NCBI RefSeq assembly: GCF_015278315.1 | Contig: NZ_JADIJE010000015.1 | Location: forward strand, 22,362-86,361 | Source: Microbacterium ureisolvens | GTDB taxonomy: Bacteria > Actinomycetota > Actinomycetes > Actinomycetales > Microbacteriaceae | Direction: 5' to 3' | Length of the DNA stretch: 64,000 bases | Shown: positions 51,371-59,282 of the stretch, one piece after another | Position numbering within the stretch: the stretch's first letter is position 1 | How the letters are laid out: the number at the start of each line of letters is the position of its first letter | Made by a program: the position numbers and the translations under genes | Notes under the pieces: generated by a model | What the model saw: only the letters and a program-made list of their open reading frames with translations | Database searches by the model: none | Told to the model about the DNA's origin: nothing

Positions 51371-52318
51371 ATGTCCCCCATCTTCGACTGCCGTGATGAG
51401 GCGCAGCTGCTGACCGGCATGCGCCAGGCGCGCCAGGCCATCGGCCGCGGCGAGCTCGTCGTCATCCCCACCGACACCGTCTACGGCGTCGCCGCCGACG
51501 CCTTCGACCACCAGGCCGTCGCTCGCCTTCTTGCCGCCAAGGGCCGCGGGCGCCAGTCGCCGCCGCCGGTGCTCGTTGCCGGCCTCACCACGCTGCGCGC
51601 CCTCGTGGCCGACGTGCCCGAAGCCGTGGAGCGCCTGGTCGAGGCCTTCTGGCCCGGCGGTCTCACCATCGTGCTGCCGTCGCAGCCGTCGCTGTCGTGG
51701 GATCTGGGCGAAACGCGCGGCACCGTCGCGGTGCGCATGCCCGCCCACCGGATCGCTCTCGAGCTCCTGGAGGAGACGGGCCCCCTCGCGGTCTCCAGCG
51801 CCAACCTCACAGGCATGGCCGCCGGCATCACCGCCGAGGACGCGGAGGGGATGCTCAAAGACAGCGTCGCCGTATACCTCGGAGACGGGCCGTCGAAGAC
51901 CGGCATCCCGTCGACGATCATCGACGCGACATCCCTCGTCGCCGGCGACGAGCCGCGCGTACGGGTGCTGCGCGAGGGGGCCGTCAGCCGCGCCCAGCTG
52001 CGCGACGTGCTGGGCGACCTCCTCGAGCCCGATCCGGGCAGCGAGCCGGAGGACGCGGAGCCGGAGGCCGGCACGGGGCCGGAGGCCGGCGCCGAGCCGC
52101 AGGCCGGCACGACGGGCGATGGCGAGGGAGCGACGGATGCCGCTGCCCCGGCGCCCTCCTCAACAGAGGCGCCTTCCGAGGCCGGTGGGGCTCCTGAACC
52201 CACGGCGGCTTCTGCGCCTGAGGCGGATCCTGCGCCCGAGGCGGCTCCTGCGCCTGAGGCTGCCGCCGGGGCCGAGGCGGCTCCCGCGCAGAAGGCGCCG
52301 GAGCCCGAGCGCTCGTGA
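51371..52318 (+). CDS. L-threonylcarbamoyladenylate synthase (Sua5/YrdC/YwlC) with long disordered tail
   Basis: 315 residues. YrdC core in the first 215: VIPTDTVYGVAADA, AAKGRGRQSPPPVLV, AVRMPAH, SSANLTG and GIPSTIIDAT. It makes threonylcarbamoyl-AMP for the t6A37 tRNA modification. The last 100 residues are Pro/Ala/Glu-rich and repetitive (EPEAG, PEAAPAPEA) with no known domain; family members normally stop near residue 215. GTGA overlap with the glycosyltransferase gene. Confidence 0.92.
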   Translation: MSPIFDCRDEAQLLTGMRQARQAIGRGELVVIPTDTVYGVAADAFDHQAVARLLAAKGRGRQSPPPVLVAGLTTLRALVADVPEAVERLVEAFWPGGLTIVLPSQPSLSWDLGETRGTVAVRMPAHRIALELLEETGPLAVSSANLTGMAAGITAEDAEGMLKDSVAVYLGDGPSKTGIPSTIIDATSLVAGDEPRVRVLREGAVSRAQLRDVLGDLLEPDPGSEPEDAEPEAGTGPEAGAEPQAGTTGDGEGATDAAAPAPSSTEAPSEAGGAPEPTAASAPEADPAPEAAPAPEAAAGAEAAPAQKAPEPERS

Positions 52319-53520
52319 AGCAGTACGTCTTCATCATCCTCCTCACGGCGGCCGTCACCTTCGTCCTCTCGTGGGCGGTGTGGCGACTCAGCCTCAGGTA
52401 CAAGCTCTATCCGGGCATCCGCGAGCGCGACGTGCACAAGACGCCCACCCCGCGCCTGGGTGGCATCGCGATGTTCCTCGGCGTGCTCGCGGCTTTCGCG
52501 GTCTCGTCGCAGCATCCGTTCTTCTCGATCGTCTGGGCCCAGCCCCAGCAGATCTACGCGCTGCTGGGCGCGACGGCGCTGATCGTCGTGGTCGGCGTGC
52601 TGGACGATCTGTGGGACCTCGACTGGATGATCAAGCTCGGCGCCCAGTTCCTCGCCGCCGGCGTGATCGCCTGGTTCGGGCAGCTGCAGATCTACACGCT
52701 GCCCCTCGGCGGCATGACGATCTTCTCCAGCTGGGTGAGCTTCACCCTCACCGTGTTCTCGATCGTCGTGGTCATGAACGCGGTGAACTTCATCGACGGG
52801 CTCGACGGGCTGGTGGCGGGCGTCTGCCTCATCGCCAACGTGGTCTTCTTCGCGTACTCGTACATGGTCTTCCGCGACATCGGCGCGAGCACGTACTTCA
52901 ACCTCTCGTCGCTGATCGCCGCCGTGCTGATCGGGGCGTGCATCGGCTTCCTCCCGCTCAACTGGAGCCCCGCGCGGCTGTTCATGGGTGACGCGGGCGC
53001 CCTGATGCTGGGCCTGCTCATGGCGTGCTCGGCCATCGCCATCACCGGCAACTTCGACCCGGCGCTCATCGCCGACAACGACTCCTTCGGCCGCTCGCAG
53101 CTGCTCGGTGCCTTCATCCCGATCCTGCTGCCCGTCGTGGTCGTGCTGCTGCCCCTGCTCGACTTCGGGCTGGCGGTCGTGCGGCGCATGAGCCGTGGCA
53201 AGTCGCCCTTCTCGCCCGATCGCAAGCACCTGCACCATCGCATGCTCGACATGGGCCACAGCGACCGCGACGCCGTGCTCATCTTCTACGCGTGGACGGC
53301 CCTGGTCAGCATCTCGGTGCTGCTGATGTACATCGGCACGACCCTCGAGTGGCCGGGGGACTACCTCATCGGCCTCGCGTACGGGTTCGTCGGCATCGCC
53401 GCGTGCCTCGTCGTCACCCTGCCCCCCTCGCGCCGCCGCGCCGCCGAGCTCGCGGGGGCGCGGCATCCCGAATCCGAATCACAGCCCGATCTCGCGCCCG
53501 CACAGGAGGACGCCCGATGA
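52315..53520 (+). CDS. undecaprenyl-phosphate sugar-1-phosphate transferase (WecA/TagO/Rfe-like)
   Basis: 401 residues, about eleven helices. HKTPTPRLGG, VLDDLWDLDWMIK, NFIDGLDGLVAG, FMGDAGALMLG and HLHHRML are the metal- and substrate-binding motifs of the MraY/WecA superfamily; the last marks the WecA rather than MraY branch. It transfers a sugar phosphate (likely GlcNAc-1-P) to undecaprenyl phosphate to begin a wall glycopolymer. Coupled on both sides by 4-bp overlaps. Confidence 0.93.
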   Translation: MKQYVFIILLTAAVTFVLSWAVWRLSLRYKLYPGIRERDVHKTPTPRLGGIAMFLGVLAAFAVSSQHPFFSIVWAQPQQIYALLGATALIVVVGVLDDLWDLDWMIKLGAQFLAAGVIAWFGQLQIYTLPLGGMTIFSSWVSFTLTVFSIVVVMNAVNFIDGLDGLVAGVCLIANVVFFAYSYMVFRDIGASTYFNLSSLIAAVLIGACIGFLPLNWSPARLFMGDAGALMLGLLMACSAIAITGNFDPALIADNDSFGRSQLLGAFIPILLPVVVVLLPLLDFGLAVVRRMSRGKSPFSPDRKHLHHRMLDMGHSDRDAVLIFYAWTALVSISVLLMYIGTTLEWPGDYLIGLAYGFVGIAACLVVTLPPSRRRAAELAGARHPESESQPDLAPAQEDAR

Positions 53521-54017
53521 GCAGCACCCCGAACTCCCGAACCCCGCTCTCCAGTACCGCGATCCTGCGAACCGTCCTGGTGTGGTCGGGCTCCGTCACC
53601 GCGGTCCTCGCCGCCGTCGGTGCGATCGTGGGCTACCTCGTGGCGGGAACCGACGGGCTGTGGAGCGCACTGGCAGGCGTCCTCATCGCCGCGGTCTTCC
53701 TCGGGATCACCGCCGCCAGCATCCTGATCGCCAACCGCTGGTACGGGGACGCCCTGTACGTGCCGATCTTCTTCGGCATCGTGCTCGGCGGGTGGATCCT
53801 CAAGTTCGTCGTGTTCCTCATCGCCCTGTTCGTGCTGCGGGATCAGCCGTGGATCGTGGGACCGGTGTTCTTCCTCGCCCTCGTCGCGAGCGTGCTCGCC
53901 TCGCTCGCGATCGACGTCGTCGTGCTCCTGCGCATGCGTGTGCCGCACGTCAGCGACGTGCAGCTTCCGACGGATCCGGATGCCGGTGACCGCACGGAGG
54001 GGCCGGCCGGCGCCTGA
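53517..54017 (+). CDS. AtpI-like small membrane protein at the head of the ATP synthase operon
   Basis: 166 residues, four helices: VLVWSGSVTAVLAAVGAIVGYLVAG, LWSALAGVLIAAVFLG, GIVLGGWILKFVVFLIALFVL and VFFLALVASVLASLAIDVVVL. Sequence is weakly conserved, but position directly before atpB and the helix pattern match AtpI, which assists c-ring assembly. ATGA overlap with the glycosyltransferase gene. Confidence 0.75.
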   Translation: MSSTPNSRTPLSSTAILRTVLVWSGSVTAVLAAVGAIVGYLVAGTDGLWSALAGVLIAAVFLGITAASILIANRWYGDALYVPIFFGIVLGGWILKFVVFLIALFVLRDQPWIVGPVFFLALVASVLASLAIDVVVLLRMRVPHVSDVQLPTDPDAGDRTEGPAGA

Positions 54018-54054
54018 ACGCCCGGCCGCGGATTCAGCGACCTCACAAGTTTGA

Positions 54055-54060
54055 TAGGCT
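54055..54060 (+). promoter_or_regulatory. candidate -10 box TAGGCT of the atp operon
   Basis: It lies 34-103 bp before the possible atpB starts, with no clear -35. The transcript would begin near 54067 and include the 54076-54092 hairpin. Confidence 0.4.
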
Positions 54061-54075
54061 GATTCCGCGCCCGCC

Positions 54076-54092
54076 CGCTCACCTTGTGAGCG
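54076..54092 (+). promoter_or_regulatory. short hairpin or palindrome CGCTCAC-ctt-GTGAGCG in the atpB leader
   Basis: Seven perfect pairs and a 3-base loop in the presumed atp leader. It could be an RNA hairpin that shields the start region or a DNA operator. Confidence 0.4.
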
Positions 54093-54093
54093 C

Positions 54094-54978
54094 TTGCGGA
54101 GTGACGCTCACCGACCATCGTCGCAACGGTTCTCGACCGATGCCCCGAAGCTGGAGCCAGCGCTGTTTACTCAAGCTGCGACCCTGATCGCCCCCCTTGC
54201 CGCGGATGCGCCCCCGGAGTTCCACGGGCCCTCGATCGACGAGTTCTTCCCTGAGATCCTCTTCGAAGCCTTCGGCGTCATCCCGATCCACCGGATCCAC
54301 CTGATCCAGTTCCTGGCGACGGTTGCCATCGTGGTGATCTTCTGGCTCGGCACGCGCCGCATGCGCGTGGTGCCCGGCCGCTTCCAGAGCCTGGTCGAGA
54401 TGGGCCTGGACTTCGTCCGGGTGAACATCGGCGAAGACCTGCTCGGCAAGAAGGACGCCCAGCGATTCCTGCCGATCCTCACCACGATCTTCTTCATGGT
54501 GCTGTTCATGAACATCACGGGCATCATCCCGTTCCTGAACATCGCCGGAACGAGCATCATCGCCGTGCCGCTGACGCTGGCGATCGTGAGCTACGTCACG
54601 TTCATCTACGCCGGCATCAAGAAGAGCCCCGGGAACTTCTTCAAGAACTCGCTCTTCCCGTCAGGCGTGCCGTGGCCGATCTACATCATCGTCACGCCGA
54701 TCGAGCTGATCTCGACCTTCATCATCCGTCCCGTGACGCTCACCCTCCGACTCCTCATGAACATGATGGTCGGCCACCTGCTGCTGGTGCTCTTCTTCGC
54801 GGCCACGCAGTTCTTCGTCGTCGACCTCGGCGGCTGGTGGACGGCGCTCGGCGCGGGCAGCCTCGCGTTCGGCTTCGTCTTCACGCTGTTCGAAATCCTG
54901 GTGGCCGTCCTCCAGGCGTACGTCTTCGCTCTCCTCACCGCGGTCTACATCCAGCTCGCGGTCGCCGAAGAGCACTGA
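54094..54978 (+). CDS. atpB: F0F1 ATP synthase subunit a
   Basis: 294 residues from a TTG at 54094. The membrane domain is certain: FHGPSIDEFFPEILFEAF, LNIAGTSIIAVPLTLA, and the essential Arg in FIIRPVTLTLRLLMNMMVGHL. It forms the proton half-channels facing the c-ring. The true start is unclear: a CTG at 54163 has a GGAG site and would give LFTQAATLIAPLAAD, a likely N-terminus. There is no ATG or GTG in frame before the conserved region. Confidence 0.94.
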   Translation: MRSDAHRPSSQRFSTDAPKLEPALFTQAATLIAPLAADAPPEFHGPSIDEFFPEILFEAFGVIPIHRIHLIQFLATVAIVVIFWLGTRRMRVVPGRFQSLVEMGLDFVRVNIGEDLLGKKDAQRFLPILTTIFFMVLFMNITGIIPFLNIAGTSIIAVPLTLAIVSYVTFIYAGIKKSPGNFFKNSLFPSGVPWPIYIIVTPIELISTFIIRPVTLTLRLLMNMMVGHLLLVLFFAATQFFVVDLGGWWTALGAGSLAFGFVFTLFEILVAVLQAYVFALLTAVYIQLAVAEEH

Positions 54979-54982
54979 AAGC

Positions 54983-55003
54983 GGGACGGCCGGAAGGCCG
55001 CCC
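54983..55003 (+). other. intercistronic hairpin between atpB and atpE
   Basis: GGG-a-CGGCC, loop GGAA, GGCCG-CCC, immediately before the AAAGGAAA ribosome site of atpE. Such hairpins often protect or tune the highly expressed c-subunit message; inference. Confidence 0.6.
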
Positions 55004-55025
55004 ACAACCGAAAGGAAACACCCCC

Positions 55026-55259
55026 GTGGACGCAACTACGGTTCTCGCAGAGGTCAGCGGCAACGTCGCGACGATGGGCTACGGCCTCGCCGCGATCGGC
55101 CCGGCCATCGGCGTGGGCATCGTCGTCGGCAAGACGATCGAGGGCGTCGCCCGTCAGCCCGAGCTGGCCGGCCGCCTGCAGGTGCTCATGTGGATCGGTA
55201 TCGCCTTCACCGAGGCGCTCGCCTTCATCGGCATCGCGACCTACTTCATCTTCGTCTGA
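55026..55259 (+). CDS. atpE: F0F1 ATP synthase subunit c
   Basis: 77 residues, two helices. GPAIGVGIVVGKTIEGVARQPE is the polar loop; the proton-carrying acid is Glu63 in GIAFTEALAFIG. GTG start with a strong AAAGGAAA site. The Gln/Lys in the loop (K36, Q44) and Glu63 are normal for H+-coupled enzymes of this group; a full Na+ site is not evident. Confidence 0.96.
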   Translation: MDATTVLAEVSGNVATMGYGLAAIGPAIGVGIVVGKTIEGVARQPELAGRLQVLMWIGIAFTEALAFIGIATYFIFV

Positions 55260-55288
55260 TCGCCGATACACAGTCCTAAGGAGACAGG

Positions 55289-55843
55289 ATGCTGAACGCT
55301 CTTGTCGCGTACGCCGCGGAAGAGGGGGAGACGCACAACCCGCTCATCCCCGCGTGGTACGACATCATCTGGTCGTCGGTCTGCTTCGTCATCATCCTGA
55401 TCATCTTCTGGAAGGTCGCCCTTCCCCGGATGAAGAAGCTGCTCGACGAGCGCTCCGCAGCGATCGAAGGCAACATCGCCAAGGCCGACGAGGCTCAGCG
55501 CAAGGCCGAGGCGGCGCTCGAGGAGTACACCGCCCAGCTCGCCGACGCGCGCAAGGAGGCCGGTGAGATCCGCGACGCCGCCCGTGAGGACGGCAAGAAG
55601 ATCGTCGCCGAGGCCAAGGAGACCGCTTCGGCGGAGGCCGCCCGCCTGACCTCTACCGCGCACGCGCAGATCGAGGCCGAGCGCCAGACCGCTCTCGTGT
55701 CGCTGCGCAGCGAGGTGGGCACGCTCGCCCTCGACCTCGCCGGCGGCGTGATCGGCGAGACGCTGTCCGACGACAAGAAGGCTCAGGCCGTCGTCGACCG
55801 CTTCCTCGCGGAGCTCGAGGAGTCCGAGGGGGCCAAGGCGTAA
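55289..55843 (+). CDS. atpF: F0F1 ATP synthase subunit b
   Basis: 184 residues. One N-terminal helix (WSSVCFVIILIIFWKVALP) then a long charged coiled coil (LDERSAAIEGNIAKADEAQRKAEAALEEY). It forms the peripheral stalk. AAGGAGA ribosome site. TAATG junction with atpH. Confidence 0.95.
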   Translation: MLNALVAYAAEEGETHNPLIPAWYDIIWSSVCFVIILIIFWKVALPRMKKLLDERSAAIEGNIAKADEAQRKAEAALEEYTAQLADARKEAGEIRDAAREDGKKIVAEAKETASAEAARLTSTAHAQIEAERQTALVSLRSEVGTLALDLAGGVIGETLSDDKKAQAVVDRFLAELEESEGAKA

Positions 55844-56634
55844 TGGGCAGCGCGACCACTCAGGCCCTGGCGGCGACGACGACGGCGCTCGGCGCCGCGT
55901 CGGGCGTCGACCTCGACGTCGCCGGCGAGCTCTTCGCCGTCGCGCGCGCCGTGGGCGACTCGTCGCAGCTGAGCGGCGCGCTCGCCGACTCCGCCGCGCC
56001 GGTCGAGGCCCGCCGCAAGATCATCGCGGACGTCTTCGGCCGGGTCGTCAAGCCCACGACGGCGTCGCTGCTGACGACCGCCGTCTCCGAGCGCTGGTCC
56101 TCCGCCGACGACCTGATCGACGGGATCGAGGAGCTCGCCGTGCGCGCCGCGGCGGTCGCCGATGCCGGCGCCGACGTCGAGGCCGAGCTCTTCTCCTTCT
56201 CGCGCGCGGTCGCGGGCAACCCCGAACTGGAGCTCGCCCTGGGCAGCCGCCTGGGCGACCCCGCTTCGAAGGGCGCACTGGTCGAGACGCTGCTCAAGGG
56301 CCGCGCGAGCGCCGGGACGACGCTGATCGCGTCCTCCCTCGTTCAGCAGCCCCGCGAGCGCCGCGTCCGCCAGCTGCTCTCGCGGGCCACCAAGCTGGTC
56401 GCCGACCAGCGTGGGCGCGCGGTCGCGACGGTCGTCGCGGCCGCCCCGTTGAGCGCGGAGCAGAGCCAGCGGCTCACCGCCGCGCTGACCAAGCGGTACG
56501 GCAGCAACGTGTCGCTCAACACGATCGTCGACCCGAGCGTCGTGGGCGGCATCCGCGTGCAGATCGCGGACGACGTGATCGACGCGAGCGTCTCGTCGCG
56601 CCTCGCCGACCTCCGTCAGCGGCTCGCCGGCTGA
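55843..56634 (+). CDS. atpH: F0F1 ATP synthase subunit delta
   Basis: 263 residues, longer than the usual 175-180. The N-terminal third forms helices; the C-terminal part has GRAVATVVAAAPLSAEQSQRLTAALTKRYG and VDPSVVGGIRVQIADDVIDASV, the conserved delta/OSCP end. It joins the peripheral stalk to F1. A single base overlaps atpF. Confidence 0.94.
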   Translation: MGSATTQALAATTTALGAASGVDLDVAGELFAVARAVGDSSQLSGALADSAAPVEARRKIIADVFGRVVKPTTASLLTTAVSERWSSADDLIDGIEELAVRAAAVADAGADVEAELFSFSRAVAGNPELELALGSRLGDPASKGALVETLLKGRASAGTTLIASSLVQQPRERRVRQLLSRATKLVADQRGRAVATVVAAAPLSAEQSQRLTAALTKRYGSNVSLNTIVDPSVVGGIRVQIADDVIDASVSSRLADLRQRLAG

Positions 56635-56705
56635 CACAGACTTCCCGCACGGCGTCGAGCCGCGCGGAGCTTTCGGGGCCGTGGCCCCATGAACGAAGGA
56701 AAACA

Positions 56706-58343
56706 ATGGCAGATCTCTCTATCAGCCCCGACGTCATCCGTGACGCGCTGAAGGACTTCGTCGCCGCCTACGAGCCCACCGGGGCTGCGGCCACCGAGGT
56801 CGGCACCGTCGTCGACGCCGCTGACGGCATCGCCCACGTCGAGGGCCTGCCCGGTGTCATGGCGAACGAGCTCGTCCGCTTCGAGGACGGGACCGAGGGC
56901 CTCGCGCAGAACCTCGACGAGCACGAGATCGGTGTGGTCGTCCTCGGCGACTTCGCCGGCATCGAAGCCGGCCAGACCGTCACCCGCACCGGTGAGGTCC
57001 TCTCGGTCGGCGTCGGCGAGGGCTACCTCGGCCGTGTCGTCGACCCGCTCGGCAACCCGATCGACGGCCTCGGCGAGATCGTCACCACCGGCCGCCGCGC
57101 GCTGGAGCTCCAGGCTCCCGGCGTCATGCAGCGCAAGTCGGTGCACGAGCCGCTGCAGACCGGCATCAAGGCCATCGACGCGATGATCCCGGTCGGCCGC
57201 GGCCAGCGCCAGCTCATCATCGGCGACCGCCAGACCGGCAAGACGGCGATCGCGATCGACACGATCATCAACCAGAAGGCCAACTGGGAGTCGGGCGACG
57301 TCACCAAGCAGGTGCGCTGCATCTACGTCGCCATCGGCCAGAAGGGCTCGACGATCGCGGCCGTGAAGGGCGCCCTCGAGGATGCCGGTGCACTGGAGTA
57401 CACGACTATCGTCGCGGCTCCGGCATCCGACCCCGCCGGCTTCAAGTACCTCGCGCCGTACACCGGCTCGGCCATCGGCCAGCACTGGATGTACGAGGGC
57501 AAGCACGTCCTCATCATCTTCGACGACCTCTCGAAGCAGGCCGAGGCCTACCGCGCCGTGTCGCTGCTGCTCCGTCGCCCGCCGGGCCGCGAGGCGTACC
57601 CCGGTGACGTCTTCTACCTGCACTCGCGTCTGCTCGAGCGCTGCGCGAAGCTGTCGGACGAGCTGGGCGCCGGCTCGATGACGGGTCTGCCGATCATCGA
57701 GACGAAGGCCAACGACGTCTCGGCGTACATCCCGACCAACGTGATCTCGATCACCGACGGCCAGATCTTCCTGCAGTCCGACCTGTTCAACGCCAACCAG
57801 CGTCCCGCTGTCGACGTCGGCATCTCGGTCTCGCGAGTCGGCGGCGACGCCCAGGTCAAGTCGATCAAGAAGGTCTCGGGAACGCTCAAGCTCGAGCTCG
57901 CCCAGTACCGCTCGCTCGAGGCGTTCGCGATGTTCGCCTCCGACCTCGACGCCGCGTCGCGACGTCAGCTCGCCCGCGGCGCGCGCCTGACCGAGCTGCT
58001 CAAGCAGCCGCAGTACTCGCCGTACCCGGTGGAGGAGCAGGTCGTCTCGATCTGGGCCGGCACCAACGGCAAGCTGGACTCGATCGAGGTCGAGGACGTG
58101 CTGTCGTTCGAGCGCGAGCTGCTGGACTACTTGCGTCGCAACACGTCGATCCTCGACACGCTGCGCGACACGAACGTCCTCGATGACGACACGGTCGCCG
58201 AGCTCGGCAAGAAGACCGACGAGTTCATCCTCGAGTTCCAGGCCGGCAAGGGCCAGGCCATCGGCAAGCCCGGCCACGAAGAGGTCGCGGCCGCGCAGGC
58301 CGAGGACGTGAACCAGGAGAAGATCGTCAAGGGCCGCCGCTAA
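56706..58343 (+). CDS. atpA: F0F1 ATP synthase subunit alpha
   Basis: 545 residues. Walker A GDRQTGKT (about residue 172), PYTGSAIGQHWMYEGKHVLIIFDDLSKQAEAYR and PGREAYPGDVFYLHSRLLER are alpha-subunit hallmarks, with the conserved Arg reached in ISVSRVGG. Regulatory nucleotide-binding subunit of the F1 hexamer. AAGGAAAA ribosome site. Confidence 0.97.
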   Translation: MADLSISPDVIRDALKDFVAAYEPTGAAATEVGTVVDAADGIAHVEGLPGVMANELVRFEDGTEGLAQNLDEHEIGVVVLGDFAGIEAGQTVTRTGEVLSVGVGEGYLGRVVDPLGNPIDGLGEIVTTGRRALELQAPGVMQRKSVHEPLQTGIKAIDAMIPVGRGQRQLIIGDRQTGKTAIAIDTIINQKANWESGDVTKQVRCIYVAIGQKGSTIAAVKGALEDAGALEYTTIVAAPASDPAGFKYLAPYTGSAIGQHWMYEGKHVLIIFDDLSKQAEAYRAVSLLLRRPPGREAYPGDVFYLHSRLLERCAKLSDELGAGSMTGLPIIETKANDVSAYIPTNVISITDGQIFLQSDLFNANQRPAVDVGISVSRVGGDAQVKSIKKVSGTLKLELAQYRSLEAFAMFASDLDAASRRQLARGARLTELLKQPQYSPYPVEEQVVSIWAGTNGKLDSIEVEDVLSFERELLDYLRRNTSILDTLRDTNVLDDDTVAELGKKTDEFILEFQAGKGQAIGKPGHEEVAAAQAEDVNQEKIVKGRR

Positions 58344-58363
58344 GGCGGGCCGGGGCTACCACC

Positions 58364-59260
58364 ATGGGCGCACAACTCCGGGTCTACAAGCAGAAGATCA
58401 GCTCTGCTCAGACGACCAAGAAGATCACGAAGGCGATGGAACTCATCGCGGCTTCGCGCATCCAGAAGGCGATGGCGCGTGTGCGCGCGTCCTCGCCCTT
58501 CGCGCGGGCTGTGACGCGCGCCGTCGCCGCCGTGGCGACGCACTCCAACGTCGACCACCCGCTGACCGTCGAACGCGAGACGATCCGCCGCTCCGCGGTC
58601 GTGATCTTCTCGTCCGACCGGGGCCTGGCCGGCGCCTTCAACTCGCAGATCCTCCGCGAGGGCCTGGAGCTCGCGCAGCTGCTGCGCGAGGAGGGCCGCG
58701 AGCCGGTCTTCTACCTGGTCGGTCGCAAGGCCGTCGGCTACTTCCAGTTCCGTCGCATGGAGGCCGCGGCCGAGTGGACGGGTGACACCGACACGCCGCA
58801 CTTCAGCACGGCGGAGGAGATCGCCGCGACCCTGCTCGACGCGTACGACCGCGGCGGCGAAGAGAACGGCGTCGACGAGATCCACCTCGTCTACAACCGC
58901 TTCGTCAGCATGATGACGCAGACGCCCGAGACCGTTCGCCTCCTCCCGCTGGAGGTCGTCGAGGCCGAGGAGTCGTCGTCTGCGGCGGTGTACCCGCTCT
59001 ACGAGTTCGAGCCGGACGCCGAGACGGTGCTCGACGCGCTCCTGCCGGTGTACATCCAGAGCCGCGTCTTCAACGCCCTCCTCCAGTCGTCGGCCGCGAA
59101 GCACGCCGCGACGCAGAAGGCGATGAAGTCGGCCAGCGACAACGCCGACAAGCTCATCACCGACTACACCCGCCTGCGCAACAACGCACGCCAGGCCGAG
59201 ATCACGCAGCAGATCGCCGAGATCGTCGGCGGCGCCGACGCGCTGGCGTCGGGCAAATAG
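58364..59260 (+). CDS. atpG: F0F1 ATP synthase subunit gamma
   Basis: 298 residues. N-terminal rotor helix MGAQLRVYKQKISSAQTTKKITKAMELIAASRIQKA and the C-terminal helix with ARQAEITQQIAEIVGGADAL. FSSDRGLAGAFN marks the central Rossmann-like fold. Forms the rotating central stalk. Confidence 0.96.
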   Translation: MGAQLRVYKQKISSAQTTKKITKAMELIAASRIQKAMARVRASSPFARAVTRAVAAVATHSNVDHPLTVERETIRRSAVVIFSSDRGLAGAFNSQILREGLELAQLLREEGREPVFYLVGRKAVGYFQFRRMEAAAEWTGDTDTPHFSTAEEIAATLLDAYDRGGEENGVDEIHLVYNRFVSMMTQTPETVRLLPLEVVEAEESSSAAVYPLYEFEPDAETVLDALLPVYIQSRVFNALLQSSAAKHAATQKAMKSASDNADKLITDYTRLRNNARQAEITQQIAEIVGGADALASGK

Positions 59261-59282
59261 ACCACACGAAAGAGAAGAAGCC

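Noticed and set aside
54084..54105. LacI-type operator (TTGTGAGCGCTTGCG) before atpB
   Set aside because: Only one half matches and no LacI-family gene is nearby; the sequence is better explained as the hairpin CGCTCAC-ctt-GTGAGCG.
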